The notes: a model not told the origin generated them from the sequence alone. 7,711 nt of DNA from Polaribacter sp. (GCA_003537695.1 DPRC01000009.1:11949-19659); one strand, 5' to 3'. Positions 1 through 6,692 are shown, counted from the stretch's first letter. Numbers and translations: made by a program.

Positions 1-2396
1 GGGATTCCAAATTGATTTTTTGAATACACATCTCGAACCCAGGTGTTGGTGATGGAGTTTTGAATATCGAACATATTAAAAAGTTCTAGGCCAACTGTTA
101 ACTCTTTAAATTTGGAGAGCCATCCACTTCCATATTGTTTGTTGGCATCTGAAAAAACGTAAGAAATCCCTAAGTCTGCTCGTTTATAGTCTCTTAAACG
201 TCTTTGAAATTGATAAACATCTGCGTATGCTGGCGCACCTCCAGGCACTCCAGTATTGTAGACTAAATTTAAATATGCTTTTAAGTTCGGTAGATTTGGC
301 ACATAATCTTGAAATAAAATTGCAAATTTTAGGCGCTGGTCTGAAGGCCTAGAAATAGCACCTCTATTCGCGATATTCTCTTCTGTTTTTAAATAACCCA
401 GACTCACCCAACTTTCGCTACCAGGCACAAACTCTCCATTTAAACGAAGGTCAAACCCCTGGGCATATCCAGTGGTTACATTGTCTGCACGATATCTAAT
501 TCTAACATTATCTACGGAATATGCGTTTACATCGCTTAGGTCTTTGAAATATAGTTCTGTAGTTAGTTTAAAAGGTCTTTCCCACATATTAAAGCTATAA
601 TCCATCCCAGCGACAAAATGAATGGACTTTTGAGCTTTCACGTTGATATTTATTTTACCGTTGTAGTTTTTTAGTTCTCTGTAAGAGGGGGGCTGAGAAT
701 ACCAACCTCCAGATAAACGAAACAACATGTCTTTTTCCCAGTCTGGTTTAATGGCCAGTTGTGCTCTCGGGCTTATGATCGTTTGATTTTTAGAGGTACT
801 ATTCTTGGAAGAAACCGTCCAGTTTTGTGCTCTAATTCCAAGATGATACCAAATTTCATTATTTTTCCAAAAGAATCGTTCGTTCAATTGCATAAATCCA
901 GAGATCCGATTGATTGTCACCTTGTTGTCTTCTCTAATATTTTGAAAAGGGGTGATAGGTCCCTCAAAAGGCACATAGGGTTGGTTGTTTGTATTATGAT
1001 TTGGTGGACGTATAGCGAAACCTAAGGAATCAATGGTTTCCCATTCTCGAATGCGCTCTCTGATATCTTCATTTTGATATTTCACACCAAAATCCCACTG
1101 CTGTTTTTTTCTTTTATAGGTCCCTCTGATTTGTGCATTACTAATCAAAGCATCTAAATCATTTCTAGCATGGTTTAGTTGAGATCCAATTCCTTGAGAA
1201 AATTCCACATTTCCAAAGTTTTCTGACCCAATATTGGCATCTACTTCTCCTAAGTTGTAAGAAGCTGAAATATCGTAATGTTCTTCTTCTTGTGTATTAT
1301 AGCTAGAAAGAGTTCCTCGGAGAGCTAATCTTTCATTGATTTCTAAATCTGCTGAAATTGCATTAAAAAGTGTTAAATAATTATCTTCTTCTCTACCGTT
1401 ATAAAAAACAATCAGTTCTAACGGATTTGCAATAGTACCAAAGCGCGTTCGTCTAGAAATGGGGGTATAATTATAATTATTTAAGGAAAAATTACTCAAA
1501 TAATTCAAAGAAAATTTTTCTGAAAACTGATACGTTACAAAAGATTGTAAATCTGTGAACTTTGGTCTAAAATTGGTTTCAATTTGTTTGCTATTCACAA
1601 AGAGGCTGTTATCTCGATATCGCAAGCTGGTTATAAGTGTTAGTTTATCGTCTAAAAAGAGACTTTCAAAAGTGGCACTGCCGCCTAGCAAACTAAAATC
1701 TATATTTGTTGCAGTTTCTTTTGGTTTTCTATATTCAATGTCCAGAACAGAGGATAGTTTATCTCCATATTTTGCTTGAAATCCACCAGCAGAAAAATTA
1801 ATGTTCTGCACCATTTTTGGGTTTATAAAACTCAAGCCTTCTTGCTGTCCTGAGCGGATTAAAAAAGGTCTATAGACTTCAATTCCATTAACATAGACTA
1901 AATTTTCGTCAAAATTACCACCTCTTACGTTGTACTGTGTGCTAAGTTCATTGTTATTATTTACGCCAGGCAAGGTCATTAATATATTCTCTACACCTGC
2001 ATTGGCACCTATCACTATATTTGCTTTCAAGGGATCTATTTTTGTAATTCCTTGTGCTTCTTTTCTTCTATCCTTAACAATAATTTCATCCAGTTTTTCT
2101 GTTTCTAAAAGCAGAACAGGGGAGAAGCGTATTGCATTTCTATTTTTCGCAGTGATTGAGTGATAAAAGACCTGATAAGACAGGTGACTAAATTTTAAAA
2201 CAATCTCTTTTTTTACAGGTATTCTAAGTGTGTAGTTCCCATTTTCATCTGTAATAGTGCCTGTTTGATCATAAGCAACATACACATTTTCGACTGGTTC
2301 TTTATCTTTGTTTTTAACAACTCCCTTTAAAATAGTTGTCCTTTGGGCAACTAAAATTGCAGGTAACAAGAAAAGAAAGAGTGTAGTTTTTTTCAT
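1..2396 (-). CDS. TonB-dependent outer-membrane receptor (C-terminus cut by window edge)
   Basis: A 22-stranded outer-membrane barrel protein that would import an unidentified substrate using TonB energy. The frame is open from the ATG at 2394-2396 to the window edge, 798 codons, with no stop. In order: signal peptide (residues 1 to about 18, MKKTT then a Leu/Phe-rich core ending LVAQ); carboxypeptidase-regulatory-like beta domain (about 20-100, with the ITDENGNYTL motif); TonB-box-like LDEIIVKD (102-109); plug domain (about 125-225, with LPGV, YNVRGGNFDENLVYVNGIEV and the FSAGGFQAKYGDKLSS segment); then the barrel. The last readable residues, TWVRDVYSKNQFG, resemble the stretch before the final beta strand in this family, so probably only about 20-40 residues are missing. 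There is no SusD partner visible upstream and the plug lacks obvious SusC hallmarks, so I would not call it SusC. It follows the M23 peptidase gene by 65 bases on the same strand with no terminator between, suggesting co-transcription. The substrate cannot be told from sequence. Confidence 0.94.
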   Translation of the reverse strand, partial: MKKTTLFLFLLPAILVAQRTTILKGVVKNKDKEPVENVYVAYDQTGTITDENGNYTLRIPVKKEIVLKFSHLSYQVFYHSITAKNRNAIRFSPVLLLETEKLDEIIVKDRRKEAQGITKIDPLKANIVIGANAGVENILMTLPGVNNNNELSTQYNVRGGNFDENLVYVNGIEVYRPFLIRSGQQEGLSFINPKMVQNINFSAGGFQAKYGDKLSSVLDIEYRKPKETATNIDFSLLGGSATFESLFLDDKLTLITSLRYRDNSLFVNSKQIETNFRPKFTDLQSFVTYQFSEKFSLNYLSNFSLNNYNYTPISRRTRFGTIANPLELIVFYNGREEDNYLTLFNAISADLEINERLALRGTLSSYNTQEEEHYDISASYNLGEVDANIGSENFGNVEFSQGIGSQLNHARNDLDALISNAQIRGTYKRKKQQWDFGVKYQNEDIRERIREWETIDSLGFAIRPPNHNTNNQPYVPFEGPITPFQNIREDNKVTINRISGFMQLNERFFWKNNEIWYHLGIRAQNWTVSSKNSTSKNQTIISPRAQLAIKPDWEKDMLFRLSGGWYSQPPSYRELKNYNGKININVKAQKSIHFVAGMDYSFNMWERPFKLTTELYFKDLSDVNAYSVDNVRIRYRADNVTTGYAQGFDLRLNGEFVPGSESWVSLGYLKTEENIANRGAISRPSDQRLKFAILFQDYVPNLPNLKAYLNLVYNTGVPGGAPAYADVYQFQRRLRDYKRADLGISYVFSDANKQYGSGWLSKFKELTVGLELFNMFDIQNSITNTWVRDVYSKNQFGI

Positions 2397-2460
2397 TCGT
2401 TGTGCTTGTAATTTATCTGTATTTTTTCAATCTCATGAGTTAATCTTTTCAAGATCTCTT

Positions 2461-4155
2461 TTATATTTTTCTAAAGAATGTGAGGGAACGCTCTGATGTA
2501 TTTCCGACATTGTCTGAGACTACAATTTTAAAGATATGTTTACTACCAAACAGTTTTTTATCATTAAAATTATAAGTGAGTATATTTTTTTTGTGATTGT
2601 AGCGCATTAGTACCCATTTACCATCGATGGTGGCCCTCCAGTTATTGATTCCAGAATCGCTATCAGAGATTTTTAATTTAAGCGTTTTAGCTTTGCTAAC
2701 CCATTGATTATTGACAATGTATAGCATTTTTAATTCTGGAGATAAACTATCTTTTCTTAAAGTATAAGTACCCAAGGTTTTCGTGGTCGTGTAAAAAGTA
2801 CTGTCTTTTTTCTTGGTGTACACGTATCTTGGATATTTGGGATATTCTAAATTGGCGATGTATAATTGTTCTTTTTCTAAAGCAGCATACTTAGAAACAT
2901 TAAAAGTTAGTGTATAACTTTTATCTAAAGGAATGACAGGCATGTGCACTTGAGCGATACCGGCATCTACTTTGAAATCTATAAATGTGTCTGCGTAAAA
3001 GGTGTTTTTAGGGAAGGCTATAGTCACATTTTTTTCTGTAAATTTTTGAAAGTTGTTTGCAATAATCTTGAAGTTCGTAGTGTCTTTTTCCTTTTTAAGG
3101 ATGGCATTGTTTGATTGGCCAATAATTGGAATCTTAAGAATGCTTTGATTTCCTTGATAGTCTTTTGCAATAATTTCAATAACATAATTCAGCCCTTCTT
3201 GGATATTTACTTTTCCATGATTAATTAAGCTTTCATAAATAGAGAGCTTGTTTTTCTCTTCCTTAAATAATTTTTGAATTTTTCTTTTGTATTTTTTATA
3301 GTATTCATAATCAATTAATAAGTTTAGAAATTTACTTTCGGAAAAAGAAAAGGTTTCAACATCATGGTAATAATGTCTCTTTCCATTTACCAACATTTCA
3401 AGACTATAAATTCCGTTCTTGTTTTGCGCTCCATTCAATTGATCATAAACGTTAATTCCAAAACCAATTAAACCATTTGCAAAAACTCTTTCTGCAGTAT
3501 ACTTTCTTTTTGCTGTTTTTTTAAAAGGAATTGTCGCACTGTTATTTTGTTGATAGATGCGCGCACCCTCCGACAAAGGATATACTTTTAAGGTTCTTAT
3601 GGTTGGTGCTAATGCATCAGGGACTTGAAGACCGAAGATCAAAGGATTTATAATTTTCTCAGTTTTTGTGTCTCGAATTTCAAAATGTAAGTGAGGAGCT
3701 CCAGATCCCCCAGTATCGCCTGAAAAGGCAATAACTTCCCCTTTTTTTATAGTAAATTGGTCTTTTTTTGGATATATATTGCCCGTTTCATAACTCTCTT
3801 TTTTGTATTGAATTGTTTGAATAAAGGATTCTATTTCTTTCTTAAACTTACTCAAGTGGCCAAAAACAGAAGTATACCCATTAGGATGTGTTATGTAAAT
3901 TGCTTTTCCATAACCATATTGCTGTATTTTTATTCTTGAGACATAACCTCCGGCTACGGCGTACACTTTTAAACCCTCTTTGCCTTGAGTTTTAATATCT
4001 ACTCCCGCATGAAAGTGATTGCTTCTTAATTCTCCGAAAGTTCCTGCAAGAACAAGTGGAATGTCTAATGGACTCTGAAAATATTTTTCAGGATATTTCT
4101 TTTGAGAATAACAAACAAAAGAGAGTAGTATTAAAATAAAAACAGCTGATTTCAA
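2461..4155 (-). CDS. Secreted M23 family metallopeptidase (LytM/peptidoglycan endopeptidase-like)
   Basis: Predicted zinc endopeptidase, exported to the periplasm or envelope, that cleaves (or activates cleavage of) peptidoglycan cross-bridges. 564 residues from the annotated start. Residues 1-17 form a signal peptide (hydrophobic core VFILILLSFV, likely cut after CYS). The M23 domain covers about 28-172: HAGVD gives zinc ligands H49 and D53, ITHPNGYTSVFGHL carries H100, and HLHFEIRD gives H155 and H157. All expected catalytic and zinc residues are present, so the enzyme should be active rather than a degenerate LytM activator. Residues about 180-564 are beta-rich with an Ig-like C-terminal domain (about 465-564, ending near SDNVGNTSE), of unknown role. 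The start is unusual: the only standard initiator in frame is TTG at 4153-4155; an in-frame stop lies at 4180-4182 and the only other N-terminal candidate is ATA at 4168-4170. The gene precedes the TonB receptor and is divergent from the zapA cluster. The C-terminal domain and the true start are the least certain points. Confidence 0.92.
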   Translation of the reverse strand: MKSAVFILILLSFVCYSQKKYPEKYFQSPLDIPLVLAGTFGELRSNHFHAGVDIKTQGKEGLKVYAVAGGYVSRIKIQQYGYGKAIYITHPNGYTSVFGHLSKFKKEIESFIQTIQYKKESYETGNIYPKKDQFTIKKGEVIAFSGDTGGSGAPHLHFEIRDTKTEKIINPLIFGLQVPDALAPTIRTLKVYPLSEGARIYQQNNSATIPFKKTAKRKYTAERVFANGLIGFGINVYDQLNGAQNKNGIYSLEMLVNGKRHYYHDVETFSFSESKFLNLLIDYEYYKKYKRKIQKLFKEEKNKLSIYESLINHGKVNIQEGLNYVIEIIAKDYQGNQSILKIPIIGQSNNAILKKEKDTTNFKIIANNFQKFTEKNVTIAFPKNTFYADTFIDFKVDAGIAQVHMPVIPLDKSYTLTFNVSKYAALEKEQLYIANLEYPKYPRYVYTKKKDSTFYTTTKTLGTYTLRKDSLSPELKMLYIVNNQWVSKAKTLKLKISDSDSGINNWRATIDGKWVLMRYNHKKNILTYNFNDKKLFGSKHIFKIVVSDNVGNTSERSLTFFRKI

Positions 4156-4216
4156 AAAGAGTAATTTTATGTAAAAGTACTAAAAAACAGCTATTCTTTA
4201 ATGTATTTAACTTCAG

Positions 4217-4231
4217 TGTTTTATTAAAACA
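4217..4231. repeat. Perfect 15-bp palindrome in the divergent promoter region
   Basis: TGTTTTA, one central T, then TAAAACA: two 7-bp arms in perfect inverted order. It lies between the start of the M23 peptidase (minus) and the promoter of the coiled-coil/zapA unit (plus), about 12 bases upstream of the plus-strand -33 element. It could be an operator for a dimeric regulator, but AT-rich palindromes of this size also arise by chance in such DNA. Confidence 0.4.
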
Positions 4232-4242
4232 GCAATTAAATG

Positions 4243-4272
4243 TTGTATATCTAAAACAGAATGTTAACTTTG
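4243..4272 (+). promoter_or_regulatory. Bacteroidota-type housekeeping promoter for the coiled-coil protein/zapA unit
   Basis: TTG at 4243-4245 and TAACTTTG at 4265-4272, separated by 19 bases, match the Bacteroidota sigma-70 consensus (TTTG or TTG at -33, TAnnTTTG at -7). Transcription would begin about 5-8 bases after the box, leaving a short leader of roughly 20 bases before the ATG at 4297. It probably drives the coiled-coil gene, zapA and, by continuation, the 6S RNA. Confidence 0.65.
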
Positions 4273-4296
4273 TAAATATAGTTTTATTCAAATATA

Positions 4297-4584
4297 ATGA
4301 TGAGTAATACCTTAGAAGCAATTCACTTGTTGGAAGATAAGATACAGACCTTACTTTTTAATTATGAATTCTTAAAAAAAGAAAATGAAATTTTGCTTCA
4401 AAGTAGTACCAGTTTTCAGCATAAAATATTAGAACAACAGCAACTAATAGCAAATCAAAAGGTAGCTTATGACACGCTTAAAATTGCAAAAACTATAGAC
4501 GGCAGTAGTACTAGAGATACAAAACTTAAAATAAATACATTAATTCGAGAAATTGATAAATGTATCATTCAGTTACAAGAATAA
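4297..4584 (+). CDS. Small coiled-coil protein upstream of zapA (ZapB-like candidate, function unknown)
   Basis: 95-residue acidic/polar cytoplasmic protein with no signal peptide or membrane segment. Residues about 5-60 show heptad-like spacing of Leu/Ile (AIHLLEDKIQTLLFNYEFLKK and onward) as expected for a parallel coiled coil; the C-terminal segment INTLIREIDKCIIQLQE looks like a second amphipathic helix. Two ATG codons stand in tandem (4297 and 4300); either may be used. There is no Shine-Dalgarno sequence, normal for Bacteroidota. It is 12 bases upstream of zapA in the same direction and has its own promoter. I recognise it as the conserved unnamed gene that precedes zapA in flavobacteria. 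By length, coiled coil and position it resembles ZapB-type division proteins, which bind ZapA at the Z-ring, but I see no specific ZapB signature, so this role is inference from context. Confidence 0.83.
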   Translation: MMSNTLEAIHLLEDKIQTLLFNYEFLKKENEILLQSSTSFQHKILEQQQLIANQKVAYDTLKIAKTIDGSSTRDTKLKINTLIREIDKCIIQLQE

Positions 4585-4585
4585 A

Positions 4586-4595
4586 GTTCTTTAAA
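4586..4595 (+). repeat. 10-mer GTTCTTTAAA after the first stop codon (copy 1)
   Basis: GTTCTTTAAA lies one base after the TAA of the coiled-coil gene and just before the zapA GTG. An identical copy directly follows the zapA stop codon (4888-4897). Both are preceded by GAATAA. Function unknown; candidates are an RNA processing site or a short duplication. Confidence 0.45.
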
Positions 4596-4596
4596 T

Positions 4597-4887
4597 GTGG
4601 GGAAATTAAAGATTAATTTAGTGATAGCAGGAAGAACATATCCTTTAAGTGTGAACAACACCAATGAGGAAGAGGGAATGCGAAAGGCAGCGAGTGCAAT
4701 CAATAAATTAATATCGATGTATGAGCAAAATTATGCAGTAAGCGACAAACAGGATGTTTTAGCAATGTGTGCATTGCAGTTTGCTTCTAAATCAGAAATT
4801 TCAACACTAGAAAAAGGATCGGATGACACTGAAGCAATACATAAGTTAAATGAGTTAACTAGTATAATAACAACGCATTTAGAATAA
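4597..4887 (+). CDS. zapA: Cell division protein ZapA
   Basis: 96-residue FtsZ-binding protein that bundles FtsZ filaments and stabilises the Z-ring. The N-terminal part (about 1-45) follows the ZapA pattern: KLKINLVIAGRTYPLSV (beta strand-turn-strand), then the EEGMRKAASAINKLI helix. This is followed by YEQNYAVSDKQDVLAMCALQFAS, the conserved D-x-x-D-x-L-x-M-x-A-L-Q/N signature that I associate with Bacteroidota ZapA. The C-terminal third is the dimerising coiled-coil helix. Length is usual for the group. The start is GTG at 4597-4599; no in-frame ATG lies between the upstream stop and the conserved KLKI stretch, so GTG is the best choice. It follows the coiled-coil gene by 12 bases and directly precedes the putative 6S RNA, the same order as zapA-ssrS in Proteobacteria. 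Confidence 0.87.
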   Translation: MGKLKINLVIAGRTYPLSVNNTNEEEGMRKAASAINKLISMYEQNYAVSDKQDVLAMCALQFASKSEISTLEKGSDDTEAIHKLNELTSIITTHLE

Positions 4888-4897
4888 GTTCTTTAAA
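4888..4897 (+). repeat. 10-mer GTTCTTTAAA after the zapA stop codon (copy 2)
   Basis: Second exact copy, 302 bases after the first, immediately after the zapA TAA and about 14 bases before the estimated 5' end of the 6S RNA. No Bacteroidota -33/-7 promoter pair is visible at this junction, so a processing signal that frees the 6S RNA from a zapA transcript is one possibility. Confidence 0.45.
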
Positions 4898-4910
4898 ATA
4901 CATTAACAAC

Positions 4911-5099
4911 ACACTGCCTACGTTAGTAATTTGTTTGATAAACTCAACGAGTATCTATTATGAAGGATGAGTCTCAGTTGCTAAAGCAAGCCATAGAAAT
5001 TGAATTTATTCTTTTTCAGGTGGATCCTTGATCAACTAGTTAGTCCTAAACCTGTAATAATGGAGTTTATAAAAACCACACTATCGTAGGCTTTTTTTT
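4911..5099 (+). ncRNA. ssrS: 6S RNA, flavobacterial type (6S-Flavo)
   Basis: Non-coding regulator that would mimic an open promoter and bind the housekeeping RNA polymerase holoenzyme when growth slows. The interval holds no credible protein gene but folds into a rod of nested long-range pairings, each read directly from the sequence: GCCTACG (4916-4922) with CGTAGGC (5085-5091), extended by TAGT (4924-4927) with ACTA (5080-5083) across one T-T mismatch; ATAAACTC (4938-4945) with GAGTTTAT (5063-5070); TATTA (4956-4960) with TAATA (5055-5059). Inside are two small hairpins: TTGC/GCAA (4978-4989) and CAGGTGGA (5017-5024) with TCC...ACCTG (5044-5054). The closing stem is followed by eight T (5092-5099), which fixes the strand and the 3' end. 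Position downstream of zapA is the classic 6S location. Ends are estimates. The assignment to the 6S-Flavo family is from structure and synteny, not from a covariance search. Confidence 0.75.
5085..5099 (+). terminator. 3' end of 6S RNA: GC-rich closing-stem arm plus T run
   Basis: CGTAGGC at 5085-5091 is followed by eight T at 5092-5099. Its pairing partner is the 5' arm about 165 bases upstream, so the whole 6S fold acts as the stem. The T run ends only 16 bases before the rny start codon, so rny transcription must read through it or begin at an unseen promoter inside the 6S gene. Confidence 0.55.
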
Positions 5100-5115
5100 A
5101 TATTAAATTTAAATT

Positions 5116-6681
5116 ATGGACGGAATTTTGCTTCCCATTATTGTGGGAATAATAGGTATTGCAATCGGTTTTATCATTGCAAAAGGAATTGAGAAATCTA
5201 AAGGAAAAAGTTTATTAAATACAACTCGAAAAGAGGCTTCTGCAATTATAAAGGAGGCTAAGATTGATGCGGATTCTATAAAAAAAGATAAAATTTTACA
5301 AGCAAAGGAAAAGTTTATAGAATTGAAATCTGAGCATGAGAAAGTTATTTTAAGTAGAGAAAAGAAAATTTCTGATGTTGAAAAACGAATTAGAGATCGG
5401 GAGTCGCAAGTTGCTTCAGAAGTAGACAAGAATAAAAAGTTAAATAAGTCTGTTGAGGAGAAAGAGAAGGATTTCAGTATTAAGTTAGATTTTCTTGATA
5501 AGAAAGAGGGAGAGTTAGAAAAAATGCACAAACGTCATGTAGATATGTTGGAGCAAATTTCTGGATTATCTGCTGAAGATGCGAAAAAAGAATTAGTGAC
5601 TTCACTAAAAGAGGAGGCAAAAACAGATGCAATGGCATTTATCCAAACGTCTGTAGAAGAAGCAAAATTAACAGCAGAGCAAGAAGCAAGAAAAGTTGTT
5701 TTAGGAACCATACAGCGCGTAGGTGTAGAACAGGCAGTAGAAAACTGTGTCTCTGTTTTCAATCTAGAATCTGACGATGTTAAAGGTAGAATAATTGGAA
5801 GAGAAGGACGGAATATTAGAGCCATTGAAGCCGCTACGGGAGTAGAGATTATTGTAGATGATACACCAGATGCAATCATACTTTCTTGTTTTGATCCCAT
5901 TAGAAGAGAAATTGCACGGTTGTCTCTCCATAAGTTAGTGACAGACGGTAGAATACACCCCGCTAGAATTGAAGAAGTTGTCAGCAAAACAGAAAAACAA
6001 ATTACTCAAGAAATTATAGAGGTTGGTAAGAGAACTGTGGTCGATTTAGGAATTCATGGATTGCATCCTGAGTTGATAAAGGCAGTTGGTAGAATGAAAT
6101 ACAGATCTTCTTACGGGCAGAACTTGTTGCAGCACTCAAGAGAGGTTTCAAATTTATGTGGAATTATGGCTGCAGAAATGGGGTTAAATTCTAAGGTTGC
6201 AAAACGTGCTGGTTTGTTGCACGATATCGGGAAAGTTCCAGATGCAGAAAGTGAACTTCCGCATGCTTTGTTAGGAATGCAATGGGCGGAAAAATATGGC
6301 GAGAAGCCAGATGTTTGTAATGCGATTGGTGCCCACCACGATGAAATTGAAATGAAGAGTTTAATTTCTCCAATTGTGCAGGTTTGTGATGCTATTTCAG
6401 GAGCAAGACCAGGAGCAAGAAGACAGGTATTAGATTCTTATATACAACGTTTAAAAGATTTAGAAGAGATTGCTTTTGGTTTTACAGGAGTGCAAAAAGC
6501 CTATGCTATTCAAGCAGGACGTGAGTTGCGCGTAATGGTAGAAAGTTCGAAAGTGAATGATTCTAAGGCCGCGGAATTATCATTCAGTATTTCTCAAAAA
6601 ATACAAAATGATATGACCTATCCTGGTCAGGTCAAAGTAACCGTAATTAGAGAAACAAGAGCGGTAAATGTAGCCAAGTAA
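5116..6681 (+). CDS. rny: Ribonuclease Y
   Basis: Membrane-anchored endoribonuclease that starts decay of mRNAs and processes some structured RNAs. 521 residues, the usual length. In order: one N-terminal transmembrane helix (about 5-22, [17 protein letters not shown]), a long charged coiled coil (about 25-190), a KH RNA-binding domain with [10 protein letters not shown] (224-233), and an HD phosphohydrolase domain with H340 in LLQHSREV, the H369-D370 pair in [11 protein letters not shown]407-H408 in GAHHDE and D425 in [15 protein letters not shown]. All metal-binding positions expected of the HD domain are present, and the C-terminal segment (about 455-521) is complete. The start at ATG 5116 gives the membrane anchor directly; no Shine-Dalgarno sequence is present. 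It lies 16 bases after the T run of the 6S RNA, and I see no TAnnTTTG promoter of its own, so expression may depend on read-through. The stop codon sits in a hairpin loop (see separate entry). Confidence 0.98.
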   Translation: MDGILLPIIVGIIGIAIGFIIAKGIEKSKGKSLLNTTRKEASAIIKEAKIDADSIKKDKILQAKEKFIELKSEHEKVILSREKKISDVEKRIRDRESQVASEVDKNKKLNKSVEEKEKDFSIKLDFLDKKEGELEKMHKRHVDMLEQISGLSAEDAKKELVTSLKEEAKTDAMAFIQTSVEEAKLTAEQEARKVVLGTIQRVGVEQAVENCVSVFNLESDDVKGRIIGREGRNIRAIEAATGVEIIVDDTPDAIILSCFDPIRREIARLSLHKLVTDGRIHPARIEEVVSKTEKQITQEIIEVGKRTVVDLGIHGLHPELIKAVGRMKYRSSYGQNLLQHSREVSNLCGIMAAEMGLNSKVAKRAGLLHDIGKVPDAESELPHALLGMQWAEKYGEKPDVCNAIGAHHDEIEMKSLISPIVQVCDAISGARPGARRQVLDSYIQRLKDLEEIAFGFTGVQKAYAIQAGRELRVMVESSKVNDSKAAELSFSISQKIQNDMTYPGQVKVTVIRETRAVNVAK

Positions 6682-6692
6682 AAGCTACATTT
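6666..6692 (+). promoter_or_regulatory. Stem-loop spanning the rny stop codon
   Basis: AAATGTAGC (6666-6674) and GCTACATTT (6684-6692) form a perfect 9-bp stem with a 9-base loop that contains the last codon and the TAA stop (6679-6681). It is followed by only a short T stretch and is about 40 bases before the stronger terminator, so it may mark an RNA 3' end, a stability element or an RNase Y target rather than a terminator. Confidence 0.5.

Noticed and set aside
759..1025. Plus-strand open frames of 60-90 codons opposite the TonB receptor (also 1555-1779, 1930-2163, 2308-2496).
   Set aside because: The minus-strand receptor frame is continuous through all of them with clear family motifs; the plus-strand frames are shadows.
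2397..2460. Possible small gene or frameshifted extension of the M23 peptidase into the gap before the receptor (a frame reading SLEKYKRDLEKINS).
   Set aside because: The peptidase frame already ends naturally after its Ig-like domain with TAA; the alternative frame is short, lacks a start, and stops after a few codons past 2461.
4289..4296. TATATTTG on the minus strand as the -7 box of the M23 peptidase promoter.
   Set aside because: The box matches, but the nearest TTG is about 22 bases upstream, inside the coiled-coil gene, and the leader would be over 110 bases. Too weak to list as a feature in AT-rich DNA.
4088..4321. A 77-codon minus-strand frame across the divergent intergenic region.
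   Set aside because: It overlaps the M23 signal peptide and the zapA-unit promoter in another frame, and its low-complexity Leu/Phe/Cys-rich product resembles translated AT-rich spacer.
5022..5040. GGATCC, TGATCA and ACTAGT sites packed in 19 bases, like a cloning polylinker or assembly contaminant.
   Set aside because: The stretch lies inside the 6S RNA candidate, is flanked by matching helix arms (CAGGTGGA and TCC...ACCTG), and no vector sequence surrounds it. The sites are short AT/GC palindromes that fit an RNA fold.
5109..5987. Two long minus-strand open frames (140 and 150 codons) opposite rny.
   Set aside because: They mirror the rny reading frame, have Ser/Phe-rich composition typical of antisense of Lys/Glu-rich coding DNA, and no recognisable domain.
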